From: Armatimonadota bacterium
Lineage (GTDB): Bacteria; Armatimonadota; Fimbriimonadia; Fimbriimonadales; Fimbriimonadaceae
Length of the DNA stretch: 64,000 nt
Direction: 5' to 3'
Assembly (NCBI GenBank): GCA_018268315.1
Contig: JAFDWU010000004.1
Coordinates: forward strand, 1,495 to 65,494
Shown here piece by piece: positions 7,610 to 16,370 of the stretch. The notes below the pieces were generated by a model that was given only the letters and a program-made list of their open reading frames with translations, was not told the origin of the DNA and searched no databases. How positions within the stretch are numbered: the stretch's first letter is position 1; each line of letters opens with the position of its first letter. A program made the translations under genes and the position numbers.

Positions 7610-8317
7610 ATGCTCGAGTTGCACCTCCGTGCGTTCAAGGCGGTGCTATTCGATGTAGACGGAACTTTGGTGAACAGTCGCCAAAGAATCTTACTGGGTC
7701 TAGCGGAAGGCATCCAAAACATTTCTGGCTACGTCCCTTCCCAAGAAGAAGTCCGTCGCCTAATTGGAATGTCGCTAGTTGATCAGATGCGGATGTATGC
7801 CCCCCACGCCACCGAACAGGAACTTGAAGGCTACGTTCGCTTCACGCTCCAGCGGTACGACTTCCATGCTGCTCACGACGAATTCTTTACCGATGCGCTG
7901 CAAACCTTGCAGCTCTGCGCGGACCACAACTTGAAGACCGCGTTGGTTACTAGCAAGAACCAAGACGAGATGGTTGTGTTCTTGAACGATTTTCCATTAC
8001 GAAACCGCCTCAGCGCGGTTGTCTCGGCTTCTGACGTACCTCGCCCGAAGCCAGCCGCCGACCCGGTGCTGGAAGCTTGCTTAAGACTATCCGTCAAGCC
8101 AAGCGAAGCACTGATGATCGGCGATTCCGTTTTCGATGTCCTCTCGGCCAAGAGCGCCGGAGCTGCTTCCGTTGCAGTTACCTACGGATTCAGCGACCGC
8201 GACACTTTGGCGGGGGCCTCGCCCGACCTTATCCTGGAAACTCCAGAGGAACTCCTCTCCTGGGCCCAGGAATCCCTGAAACCTCATGCCACGCAAGAAA
8301 CAAGATTTAACACCTGA
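7610..8317 (+). CDS. HAD-family phosphatase (phosphoglycolate phosphatase-like)
   Basis: Mg-dependent phosphatase of HAD subfamily I. Motif I is DVDGT with nucleophile Asp15 and general acid Asp17; the alpha-helical cap follows (about 25-90); motif II is the TSKN turn near 120; motif III is the Lys of PRPKPAAD; motif IV is GDS with Asp172. At 235 residues it matches Gph/PpaX-like enzymes, but the substrate cannot be told from sequence. It overlaps the next gene by 32 nt, so the two are translationally coupled. It diverges from the MarR gene, which may control it. Confidence 0.85.
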   Translation: MLELHLRAFKAVLFDVDGTLVNSRQRILLGLAEGIQNISGYVPSQEEVRRLIGMSLVDQMRMYAPHATEQELEGYVRFTLQRYDFHAAHDEFFTDALQTLQLCADHNLKTALVTSKNQDEMVVFLNDFPLRNRLSAVVSASDVPRPKPAADPVLEACLRLSVKPSEALMIGDSVFDVLSAKSAGAASVAVTYGFSDRDTLAGASPDLILETPEELLSWAQESLKPHATQETRFNT

Positions 8318-11300
8318 CGTCCCCGCAGCTCCTATCGAAGATGCTGCTGAAGAACCAAAACCAGCAAAGCCCGTACGACGCCGAAAGAGCGTCCTTTCAA
8401 GCTTTGTTGAGAAGGTAGCGGAGGCGGTTGGTCTTTCCGAACCGGAACCCGCTCCCGCCGAACCGCCCAAGCGCCGGCGAAGCACAAAAGCAGAGGTTTC
8501 CGCGCCAACTCTTCCCATGGAAGATGCGCCCGCCGTCGCGGCGGCTTCAACAAAAGCAACCGCTGACTTCAGTGACTTTGCAGATCACGATTTTCCGATG
8601 CCTGTTTGGCGTGCGGTTACCCGTAGCGCGAAGCGATCCGAGCCGGAAGTTCAGCGGCGATCCAGACGTGGTGGTGGCGGCAGGCGCGGCGAAGAGCAGA
8701 GAAAACCGGTGACGGCTGCGGAAGCTTTGCAGCCTGAAGAGCCGAAACGAGGCCGTACTCGCGGCCGGGTTGCGCCCAAGGCCGAGCCAAAGCCGGTCGA
8801 GATTCCAAAGCCAGAGCCAGTTCCACCGTTTATTCCCACCAAACCGGCAATCCCAATCCCCGCCGATGCCCCGCAGGTCGTGCGCCGAGACGGAATCCCC
8901 ATCTTGGTCCGCGACGGCAATGTTCTGCCCCCGCTCTTCTTCTTTGGCGGCGCCTCTAGCGAGAAGCAGATCAAGACCGTGCTTGAAGAAGTGAAGATGG
9001 CGGCGATGAGCGGCATTCACCTTCACGCCCACTTGCTGGAATTTGAAGTCGATATCGCAGTCTCGCATGAGAACGCCCAAGCAGCGGCCTACCTGCTCAA
9101 GCGCACGGTAGAAATCGACCCCGAAGCGCAAGTCATCTTTCGCATCGTTTTCAAAGCGCCGCGCGGATGGCAGCATAACTATCCGAAGGCGAAGTACTAC
9201 ACCCACGATGGCGCGCCCGCCGAACCATCGCTCGCCGACGACCAGTTCTGGGGCGAAGCCAGTCGCTTGCTTCAGTCCTTCGTCAAGAAAATGCGCGCTC
9301 ATGAGCTAAACAAGCACATCCTGGGCTTGCACCTGGAGCGCGGCGAGTGGTTTATGGCCAAGGATTGGGGCTATGACAACTCCGAGGCCGCTAAGATCAA
9401 ATTCCGAGATTGGTGCCGCACCCGGTACGTCGGCGACATCGTCACTCTGAGGGCCGCCTGGTTCGATGGCGATGCCAACTTTGACACCATCCAAGTTGTC
9501 GAGTATCAGCCCGAGGGCGCAGAGGGCGATCGCTTCGTCCGCTCCAGCCGCCGCCAACGCCGATACGTCGACTACCATCTCTACCTTAGCGACATGACGA
9601 TGGCCCGCATTGAGGACCTCGCTCACGCAGTTAAGGAAGCGAGCGAGGGCTATTTCCTCGTCGGCGCAAGCTATGGATACACCTTCGAGTGGTCTCACCC
9701 ATCGAATGGGCACCTCGCCCTTGGCAAGCTCTTAAGAGCGCGGGATATCGACTTCATTGCGGGACCGCCGAGCTACGTCAGCCGAGAGCCGGGCGGATCA
9801 GCGCCCTTCCCAGGCCCGATCGACAGCTTCAGCCTGAACGGCAAGCTGTTCATCTCGGAAGAAGATTTCAAAACGGCTATCGCCACCCGCGAGGAACCGG
9901 ACGATTTCAACCCCACCATCAAGACGCCGCAGGCCCTGGAGAGCGTGCACTGGCGCGGCGCAGGCGCAGCCCTGGCTCATGGCGCGGGCGCATGTTGGAT
10001 GGACCTGTGGGGCAATGGATGGCTAAAGACTGCCAACATCTGGCAACGAGCCGCCATCATCAAGAAGGCTCTAATCACCCGCTTGGCAACCCCGTTGGCT
10101 GACCCGGACGTGGCCGTCCTAATTGACGAACGATCATTGGCTTACCTGGTTGACCCGCAAGCATTCCACCTGCTGGTTCAAAACGTGCGGGAATCCGTGC
10201 TGCGCGCGGGCGTAAGCGCAGGCTTCTATCTGATGAGTGATCTCGTTCACCGAGACCGCTTCCCCGAAGCCAAACTCTACGTGTTCCTGAACGCTTGGGA
10301 CATTCGATCGGACCTTCGCGCGGCGATCAAACAGAAGCTGCAGCGCGACGACAAGGTTCTGTTCTGGCTCTACGCAGGCGGACTCTTCGAAGCCGGCCGC
10401 GAGGCGCTTGAAAGAGCGCGAGAAGCAACTGGCATTGCGCTTAAGCTTCAGCCGTACCATTCTAAGTCTGGCTCGACGATCATCAACCGAAGGCACCCGC
10501 TTTGCGAGGCGATGGCCGATCGGCCGATGGTCAGCGAGACTCAGCTTGAGCCAAGTTACTTCGCCATCCCAGAGGGCGCGGTAGTGCTGGGCGAATACAG
10601 CCAGACCGGTTTGCCAAGCTTCGTGGTGAAGGAATTCGATGGGCCAAAGCCGGAGGACCGGTGGAAGTCAGTCTTCCTTGGCGAGCCAATTGTCACCCCC
10701 GCTCTGATTCGCTCCCTTGCTCAAATGGCTGGCGCGCATGTTTACAACTATCAGGAAGATGTCGTCCACGCCGGCGCGCCGTTCCTTACCGTTCACTGCA
10801 AGAAGGCAGGCGCGCGAGCGATTGCGTTGCCAAACAAGTTCAGCGCTTACAACTTGGTGTCAGGCCAATGGCAGCCGCTTGACGGCACCAGCCTCAAGTT
10901 CACCGCCATCGAGGGATCGACTCACAGCTTCCTTGTCGGCATTAAAGAGGAGATTGAGCAACTGCTAGAGCTTGATCCTGAAACCCTTCTGAAGATGGCC
11001 GTTCTGCCTCCGCGAGAGGAAGAGAGCCACCGCGAGGACATTGCCAACTTTGACGTGCCGATTATGCGGTTGGGCGAATACATGGAAGATTCATCCGACG
11101 AAGAGAGCCCGGACGACTGGTTCCTGAATCCAAAGATGATCGACTTACCGCCGCTCCCGCCTCAAGTTGAGCAGACCGAGACAAGCCGAAGAAGACGTCC
11201 GCGAAGGCGCGGAGATCGCGGCGGATCGGAAGAATCCACTTACGCGAGGAAGGATGCGGAAGCTCCCGTCTTCGAGGATGAAGACCTTTCGATGAGCGTT

Positions 11301-11321
11301 GTCTTTAGGAAGCGAGACTAG
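8286..11321 (+). CDS. Large GH42-like (beta-galactosidase-type barrel) protein with basic arms
   Basis: A 1011-residue protein without signal peptide. Residues 1-200 are low-complexity, Lys/Arg/Pro/Glu-rich with Arg clusters (RRRKS, RRRSTK, RRSRRGGGGRRG). Residues about 205-640 look like a glycoside hydrolase family 42-type TIM barrel: LEFEVDIAVSHENAQ, HLERGEWF with Glu354, a TWEWSHP-like strand and LFISEEDFKT with Glu525/526, which resembles the nucleophile strand of GH42-like proteins. A trimerisation-like alpha/beta domain (about 640-760) and beta-rich end follow. The tail is again basic (RRRRPRRRGDRGG). Substrate and function are unknown; the location between a phosphatase and era, and the arms, are odd for a sugar hydrolase. 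It ends 2 nt before era. Confidence 0.6.
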   Translation: MPRKKQDLTPDVPAAPIEDAAEEPKPAKPVRRRKSVLSSFVEKVAEAVGLSEPEPAPAEPPKRRRSTKAEVSAPTLPMEDAPAVAAASTKATADFSDFADHDFPMPVWRAVTRSAKRSEPEVQRRSRRGGGGRRGEEQRKPVTAAEALQPEEPKRGRTRGRVAPKAEPKPVEIPKPEPVPPFIPTKPAIPIPADAPQVVRRDGIPILVRDGNVLPPLFFFGGASSEKQIKTVLEEVKMAAMSGIHLHAHLLEFEVDIAVSHENAQAAAYLLKRTVEIDPEAQVIFRIVFKAPRGWQHNYPKAKYYTHDGAPAEPSLADDQFWGEASRLLQSFVKKMRAHELNKHILGLHLERGEWFMAKDWGYDNSEAAKIKFRDWCRTRYVGDIVTLRAAWFDGDANFDTIQVVEYQPEGAEGDRFVRSSRRQRRYVDYHLYLSDMTMARIEDLAHAVKEASEGYFLVGASYGYTFEWSHPSNGHLALGKLLRARDIDFIAGPPSYVSREPGGSAPFPGPIDSFSLNGKLFISEEDFKTAIATREEPDDFNPTIKTPQALESVHWRGAGAALAHGAGACWMDLWGNGWLKTANIWQRAAIIKKALITRLATPLADPDVAVLIDERSLAYLVDPQAFHLLVQNVRESVLRAGVSAGFYLMSDLVHRDRFPEAKLYVFLNAWDIRSDLRAAIKQKLQRDDKVLFWLYAGGLFEAGREALERAREATGIALKLQPYHSKSGSTIINRRHPLCEAMADRPMVSETQLEPSYFAIPEGAVVLGEYSQTGLPSFVVKEFDGPKPEDRWKSVFLGEPIVTPALIRSLAQMAGAHVYNYQEDVVHAGAPFLTVHCKKAGARAIALPNKFSAYNLVSGQWQPLDGTSLKFTAIEGSTHSFLVGIKEEIEQLLELDPETLLKMAVLPPREEESHREDIANFDVPIMRLGEYMEDSSDEESPDDWFLNPKMIDLPPLPPQVEQTETSRRRRPRRRGDRGGSEESTYARKDAEAPVFEDEDLSMSVVFRKRD

Positions 11322-11323
11322 AA

Positions 11324-12214
11324 GTGGCGCACAAGTTTGGAACGGTAGCCCTCATCGGCAAGCCGAACGTTGGAAAAAGCACCCTCCTCAACAGCATGGT
11401 GGGCGAGAAGGTAAGCATTGTTAGCAACAAGCCGCAAACCACTCGGCGCCGCGTGCTGGGCATTCTGAATCGCGAGGACTGCCAGATTGCGTTCGTCGAT
11501 ACGCCCGGTATCCACACGCCTCATACCAAACTGTCCCAATCCATGCTCGGCCAAGCGAGAGCGGCTTTGGATAATCCAGACCTCATTCTCGTGGTCGTGG
11601 ACGGCTCGAAGCACCCCGGCGAAGCGGACAAAGACATCGCGAAGATGGTGAAGGAGTCGCGCGGCAGCCACCCAGTTCTGGTCGCCATGAACAAAATGGA
11701 TCTGCTAAAGGCTGAGAACGTGAACGACTTCGTTGAGCTGTACACCGAGCTTTATCAGGCCGACGACTACATGCTCACCACGGCTATTCGAGGCGTGAAC
11801 ACCGACAAGCTATTGAACATGATCCTAGACCGATTGCCCGAAGGCGAAAAGATGCTTCCCGAGGACGAGTTTACGGATCAATCCACCCGCTTCATGAGCG
11901 CCGAACTGGTGCGCGAGAAGATCCTCATCGCCACCCGGGAAGAGATTCCCCACGCGACTGCGGTGATGATCGACGACTGGACCGAAGAAGAGGACCTTGT
12001 TCGAATCCACGCGACGATCTTCGTTGAGAAGGCTTCCCAACGGGGCATCTTGCTCGGCAAGGGCGGGGCGTTTATCAAAAAGATCGGAACGGAGGCGCGC
12101 AAAGAAATTGAAGCGCTTCTCGGCGCGCACATCTTCCTAGAACTGCATGTGAAGGTGCAGGAAGGCTGGCGTATGAACCCGCGCATCCTGCACGAACTTG
12201 AATACGACGCTTAG
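11324..12214 (+). CDS. era: GTPase Era
   Basis: Ribosome-assembly GTPase that binds the 3' end of 16S rRNA. G1 is GKPNVGKS, the switch region is TTRRRVLGI, G3 is DTPGIHTP and G4 is NKMD. The C-terminal KH domain has GKGGAFIKKIGTEARKEIE and ends HVKVQEGWRMNPRIL, as in E. coli Era. The length of 296 residues is normal. The start is GTG, two bases after the preceding stop, so it is coupled to the GH42-like gene. Its stop overlaps the convergent secreted-protein gene by four bases. Confidence 0.95.
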   Translation: MAHKFGTVALIGKPNVGKSTLLNSMVGEKVSIVSNKPQTTRRRVLGILNREDCQIAFVDTPGIHTPHTKLSQSMLGQARAALDNPDLILVVVDGSKHPGEADKDIAKMVKESRGSHPVLVAMNKMDLLKAENVNDFVELYTELYQADDYMLTTAIRGVNTDKLLNMILDRLPEGEKMLPEDEFTDQSTRFMSAELVREKILIATREEIPHATAVMIDDWTEEEDLVRIHATIFVEKASQRGILLGKGGAFIKKIGTEARKEIEALLGAHIFLELHVKVQEGWRMNPRILHELEYDA

Positions 12215-12771
12215 CCCTGCGCGCCGCCGACGTCAGCTTTGTCATCGCTCTTGGTCGGCTTCTTCTTCGGCTTGGTCGAGAGGATCTTCAGAAACTCGGC
12301 CTTGGTAACGCTGGATGGCGAGAACGCGGAAACACTGGACCACTTCACCAGGTTCATGCTTAGCGGCATGCTGGCGAAGTTAGGCTCTTTCGACGCCATC
12401 ATCGAAGTCATATCAAGCGTCATCCGGTAAGTGACGAGGAACTTGTCGCCACCGATGGTGATCATCTTGCCGTTCGTCCACGAGAGTCCCATTACGCTGA
12501 AGACGGCCATTTCGGAGTCCCCTTCGCCCTTGGCTCCCCCCATCATCGCGCCGAACATCGCCATCGGCCCAGTGAGCATATCCATCAGTCCGCCGCCTGC
12601 TGCGCCGGATTCGATCTTCATGGCTCGAAAACTAGGCGGCATGTCCTTCGGCATCATCTTTGCGGGCTGCTTCCAGCTGGCAAGAAAAGAGGCCAATGAA
12701 CCGTATTCTTGAGCCGAGCCGATAGCCGCCAAAGCGAGGCCTAAAGGCAACGAAAATGCGCGTGTATTCAT
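12211..12771 (-). CDS. Secreted protein of unknown function
   Basis: About 186 residues. The start at 12771 gives a clear Sec signal (MNTRAFSLPLGLALAAIGSA, cleavage after GSA); an upstream ATG would add 19 hydrophilic residues before it. The body is methionine-rich in the middle (LMDMLTGPMAMFGAMMGG) and has beta-strand-like segments (GDKFLVTYRMTLDMTSMMA). The tail is Lys/Asp-rich. I recognise no family. The Met-rich run could be metal-binding or just flexible. Confidence 0.6.
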   Translation of the reverse strand: MNTRAFSLPLGLALAAIGSAQEYGSLASFLASWKQPAKMMPKDMPPSFRAMKIESGAAGGGLMDMLTGPMAMFGAMMGGAKGEGDSEMAVFSVMGLSWTNGKMITIGGDKFLVTYRMTLDMTSMMASKEPNFASMPLSMNLVKWSSVSAFSPSSVTKAEFLKILSTKPKKKPTKSDDKADVGGAQG

Positions 12772-12831
12772 CACGCCCATTTTAGCCCCGCAATACAGCG
12801 GGTTTTCATCATAACAATCTATTTTCAATCC

Positions 12832-13026
12832 GTGAGCATGCCAACAAGGCTAGTAGCCATGAACCGTTTCGTACTGGCATTGACTCAGGAAGAACTGCAA
12901 GAGGTCTACTCGCGCTGCCTTCGCAGCGCCGAGAAGGATAACGACGCCAGTTCCTCCGCCGTACGGAAGATGGCAATTCTCCTCGATACCCTCGCGGATG
13001 AAGAGCGGCTGCGCAAAGCGGCCTAA
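12832..13026 (+). CDS. Small helical protein of unknown function
   Basis: 64 residues or fewer: GTG at 12832, or ATG at 12838 two codons later. The sequence is mostly amphipathic helix (LTQEELQEVYSRCLRSAEK, then RKMAILLDTLADEERLR). No signal or membrane segment. It is divergent from the secreted protein gene and its stop overlaps the end of metH by three bases. Real but unrecognised, or possibly a chance frame. Confidence 0.45.
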   Translation: MSMPTRLVAMNRFVLALTQEELQEVYSRCLRSAEKDNDASSSAVRKMAILLDTLADEERLRKAA

Positions 13027-14966
13027 ACTGCTGCGAATTCGCGGCGATCGTACACGAGATCGGAAGCGATCTTCCAGATTTCCGGATCGATCTTATTCTC
13101 AGGAATGATCTTGCTGAAGTGCACGATGGCGCTGGTTAGCCCCGCTTCCCTTGCGTAATGCAGGAACGCGGAATTCAGTATCTGCCTCGCCGACGGCTTG
13201 AGTCCGAAGCTGATGTTGCTGACCCCAAGGATGCTATTCACTTTCGGGTGCTTCTTCAACACAAGCTCAATCGCGTCAATCGTCTCAATGGCAGCTCGAC
13301 GGAATTCCTCATCGCCGGAGCCCAACGTGAAGGTAAGGCAATCCATAAACACGTCGTGATCCGGCAGTCCATAGGCTCGTGTTCGCTCCAAAATCCGCTC
13401 GGCAATTTCCGCCTTTCGCTGGGCTGACTTCGCCATACCCTCCTCATCGATCGTAAGCGCGACAACCGCCGCCCCGTACTTCTGGCAAAGCGCCAACACC
13501 TTCTCTAGCCGGTCGCCGCCATCCTCAAAGTTGATCGAGTTGATGATCGGCTTGCCCGCCACAGATTGCAGTGACGCCTCGATGACCGGGACCTCGGTCG
13601 AGTCGATCATGATCGGAATTTGAACTTGCCGGTTGTAGTGGAACAAAAGGTGCCGCATGTCCGACACCTCATCCCTGCCCACGTAGGCCGCGCAGACATC
13701 AATCAGATGGGAGCCCTCCGCCTCTTGCTCGCGAGCAAGCTCTGTTAGCCCGTCCCAGTTCTCCACCGCCAGCATGTCGCGGAATGATTTCGAGCCGTTG
13801 GCGTTTGTGCGCTCGCCAACAATGAGGAAGCTGGAATCCTGCTTATACGGCTGGAACTGATAGAGGGACGAACAGCCAACAAGGCTCAGCGCCTCGCCCT
13901 GCTCCGGAGTCTTCAGTTCGAAATTAAAGCCAGGGAAAAGCTTGCGCACTTTCATCCAATGTGCGCTTGAAGTGTGAGGCTTGCCGCCCACGGCTTCGGC
14001 AACCGCTCTAATGTGCTCCGGCGTGGTGCCGCAGCATCCACCAGCCATCGCGACCCCAAACTCGCTCGTGAACCGCTCATGATGCCGCGCAAGTTCAGCA
14101 GGGGCCAGCTTGTAAACGGCACGCCCGCCTTCCATCACCGGCAGGCCAGCGTTTGGCTGAACTGAAATCGGCCTCGTAGAATGGTTGCCAAGGAAACGGA
14201 CGTGCTCCGCCATCTCCACCGGACCGGTAGCGCAGTTCAGCCCGATCGCAACGACTGAAGGAAATGCCTCAAGCATGTTCAAGGCGGCGCCGATCTCGCT
14301 GCCCAGTAGCATCGTGCCGGTCTGCTCCATTGTCACTTGAACAATCAGCGGAATCTTGCGCTCGGTTTCCGCCATCGCTCGGTTTGCGGCGACGATTCCT
14401 GCCTTGACCATCAGCAGGTCTTGCAGCGTTTCCAGCATCAGCGCGTCCACGCCGGATTCGATTAGGCCGATAAACGCGCGCATGTACGTGCGCTCAAGCT
14501 CTTCCCAAGTCGCCTGTCCAAGGGAGATGAGCTTGGTTCCTGGCCCGATTGCCCCAACCACAAACCGCGGTCGAGATGCGGTCGATAGCTCATCGGCTAC
14601 CTTTCGCGCGATGCTTCCCGCCTGTTTGGCCACCGCGTAATCCAGTTCGGGCACATCGTATTCTCCAAGCACGATCGAGGTGCTGCCGAACGTGTTGGTC
14701 TCGACGATATCAGCGCCGGCAAGGAAGTAATTACGGTGAATCTGCTCGATGACGTCGGGGCGTGTGAAGTTGATGACCTCGCTACAGCCATCAAGCACCT
14801 TGCCATCCAGACGCTGGGATGCCGCATCCACTTCGGCAATACCAACCGATGGCAACACGTAGTCCTGCGCGCCAAGCTGGGCCGCATGAATCTGAGTGCC
14901 CATTGCGCCGTCCCAAACGAGAATGCGCTCGGCCAATGCTTGTAGTAGCGGACTATCTGCCATCAA
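13023..14966 (-). CDS. metH: Methionine synthase, homocysteine- and folate-binding half only
   Basis: Residues 1-320 are the homocysteine S-methyltransferase barrel (WDGAMGTQIH; zinc ligands Cys245 in NCATGP and Cys311/Cys312 in GGCCGT). Residues about 370-640 are the pterin-binding barrel (IVGERTNANGSKSFRD, DSTEVPVIEASL, NSINFEDG, SILGVSNISFGL). Full MetH continues with cobalamin-binding and SAM-activation domains to about 1200 residues; this protein stops at 647, in the linker after the second barrel, and no cobalamin domain follows. The cobalamin part is either encoded elsewhere or replaced by a separate corrinoid protein. The gene is convergent with the small gene before it and no B12 or SAM riboswitch is visible upstream. 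Confidence 0.88.
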   Translation of the reverse strand: MMADSPLLQALAERILVWDGAMGTQIHAAQLGAQDYVLPSVGIAEVDAASQRLDGKVLDGCSEVINFTRPDVIEQIHRNYFLAGADIVETNTFGSTSIVLGEYDVPELDYAVAKQAGSIARKVADELSTASRPRFVVGAIGPGTKLISLGQATWEELERTYMRAFIGLIESGVDALMLETLQDLLMVKAGIVAANRAMAETERKIPLIVQVTMEQTGTMLLGSEIGAALNMLEAFPSVVAIGLNCATGPVEMAEHVRFLGNHSTRPISVQPNAGLPVMEGGRAVYKLAPAELARHHERFTSEFGVAMAGGCCGTTPEHIRAVAEAVGGKPHTSSAHWMKVRKLFPGFNFELKTPEQGEALSLVGCSSLYQFQPYKQDSSFLIVGERTNANGSKSFRDMLAVENWDGLTELAREQEAEGSHLIDVCAAYVGRDEVSDMRHLLFHYNRQVQIPIMIDSTEVPVIEASLQSVAGKPIINSINFEDGGDRLEKVLALCQKYGAAVVALTIDEEGMAKSAQRKAEIAERILERTRAYGLPDHDVFMDCLTFTLGSGDEEFRRAAIETIDAIELVLKKHPKVNSILGVSNISFGLKPSARQILNSAFLHYAREAGLTSAIVHFSKIIPENKIDPEIWKIASDLVYDRREFAAV

Positions 14967-15028
14967 ATCTTAGACTCCTTAAGGCGGTGTAACATCGCCG
15001 ATGCGAAAATGCGTCAATCTTATAGAGC

Positions 15029-15604
15029 GTGTTCTTACAGGTAGCTGAATTGAAGGCTCCCCCAGCATGGGATGAAGACAGCCCGGCGATCACTCGTTTT
15101 CTCCGGGGCGATCAAGCTGCGTTTGACACTCTCTATAGAAAGTATTACGGAAGAGTGTTCTCTGTTGCCAGGGGCATTTTGCTAGATTCGGACGAAGCGG
15201 CAGATATCGTGCAGGAAGTTTTCTCACTAGCCTATAAGAACCTAATAAAATTCGACCACGCATCGAAGTTCTCTACGTGGCTTTACCGTATCGCCGTCAA
15301 TCGCAGCATCCAAGAAGCGCGAAAACGAAAGAGATCAACCGTCTCGCTCGACGCCGTTCAGGCTGAGCGGCTGATTAGCCCCGACCAAGAAACTACCATC
15401 GGCGATCCTGAAATCGATTCGGCTCTGGTCCAACTCCATCCGTCAGACCGAATGATGCTCATCCTCCACTACTGGGAGGAACTGAGCCTAGCGGAGATCG
15501 CAACCCTAATGAAGTGCAACCCAAATGCTGCGAAGACGAGACTGTATCGAGCGCGAGCACGGCTGAAGGATATTCTTGAGCAAGCGAGGGCAGATGAAAA
15601 GTAG
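15029..15604 (+). CDS. ECF-family RNA polymerase sigma factor
   Basis: Sigma-70 group 4 factor. Region 2 (about 25-95) has FDTLYRKYYGRVFSVARGIL, the DIVQEVF motif and KFSTWLYRIAVNRSIQEARK; region 4 (about 135-185) has HPSDRMMLILHYWEELSLAE and the helix-turn-helix NPNAAKTRLYRARARL. Length 191. Start is GTG at 15029. The stop overlaps the start of the next gene (ATGAAAAGTAG), the arrangement of a sigma factor with its membrane anti-sigma partner. Target promoters are unknown. Confidence 0.92.
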   Translation: MFLQVAELKAPPAWDEDSPAITRFLRGDQAAFDTLYRKYYGRVFSVARGILLDSDEAADIVQEVFSLAYKNLIKFDHASKFSTWLYRIAVNRSIQEARKRKRSTVSLDAVQAERLISPDQETTIGDPEIDSALVQLHPSDRMMLILHYWEELSLAEIATLMKCNPNAAKTRLYRARARLKDILEQARADEK

Positions 15605-16361
15605 GATTCCCCCTGAGATGGATGCCTTGCTGTGGGCAGCGGCCGAGAGCCGCGACCCTCAGGCCTTGGACCAGTTCCTAGAGCGCCACCCTCAATATAA
15701 GGCTGAACTTACCGAACGCATGGAGACGGTAAGGCGGATGCGGTCTGCGAAGCCGGGCGCGTCGGTGATTCCGTCCTTTGCCCTTCGACCGGTCCCAGCC
15801 ACGCCAGCGTGGACTTATGTGGCGCCAATGGCGGTTGTTGCTGCGGGAATTGCAATTTGGATTGGCACGAATCTAAATCAAATAGCTCGCCAGGAGCCTA
15901 CCGCTCCCGCAACTACTACGATGCCGGCACAGCGGGAAATGAGAGTTGTTCCTCCCCAGCACCAGGAGTATTCGGGCGAGGCCAAGTCTGGCAATGACGG
16001 CGGAGTCGATCAAGGATATCCAGGCGCACGAGGCGCCGGAAGCATTCCTGGTCCTATGCCGCCAAACGCCGAAGCCACAGCAGCTAAATCGCGGGCATTC
16101 GATGTCCGGATCGACGATCTTCCCTTAGCAACGGCTATCAAGACGATCGCTGCAACCGGCAAAGTCGATGTCACGATGGACCCTAAGATGCCTGATGTGC
16201 TGGTCAGCGTGGATTACCACGGGATGACCGCCCTACAGATGCTGCAGGATATGGGCGCCCGATTTGGATTCACTGCTTTTGATGAAGGGAATCACCAAAT
16301 AATCATTATTCCGGCCACGGAAGCGCGTGGCGGTAGCGGAGATACCGCAAAGAAGGGATAA
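15594..16361 (+). CDS. Membrane protein with STN-like domain, probable anti-sigma factor
   Basis: About 255 residues starting at the ATG that overlaps the sigma factor stop. The N-terminal 60 residues are charged and helical (MDALLWAAAESRDPQALDQF), the place where an anti-sigma domain would sit, though no ZAS zinc motif is present. One membrane helix lies at about 72-95. A Pro/Gly-rich linker follows, then a domain at about 168-240 (FDVRIDDLPLATAIKTIAA, then VSVDYHGMTALQMLQDMGAR) matching the secretin/TonB short N-terminal (STN) fold. That domain would lie outside the inner membrane. Role as anti-sigma is inferred from position and topology. Confidence 0.65.
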   Translation: MKSRIPPEMDALLWAAAESRDPQALDQFLERHPQYKAELTERMETVRRMRSAKPGASVIPSFALRPVPATPAWTYVAPMAVVAAGIAIWIGTNLNQIARQEPTAPATTTMPAQREMRVVPPQHQEYSGEAKSGNDGGVDQGYPGARGAGSIPGPMPPNAEATAAKSRAFDVRIDDLPLATAIKTIAATGKVDVTMDPKMPDVLVSVDYHGMTALQMLQDMGARFGFTAFDEGNHQIIIIPATEARGGSGDTAKKG

Positions 16362-16370
16362 TCTCCTTCA

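Noticed and set aside
8547-9302. Long minus-strand frame opposite the GH42-like gene
   Set aside because: Shadow of the biased Arg/Pro-rich coding strand; no ribosome site or family motif.
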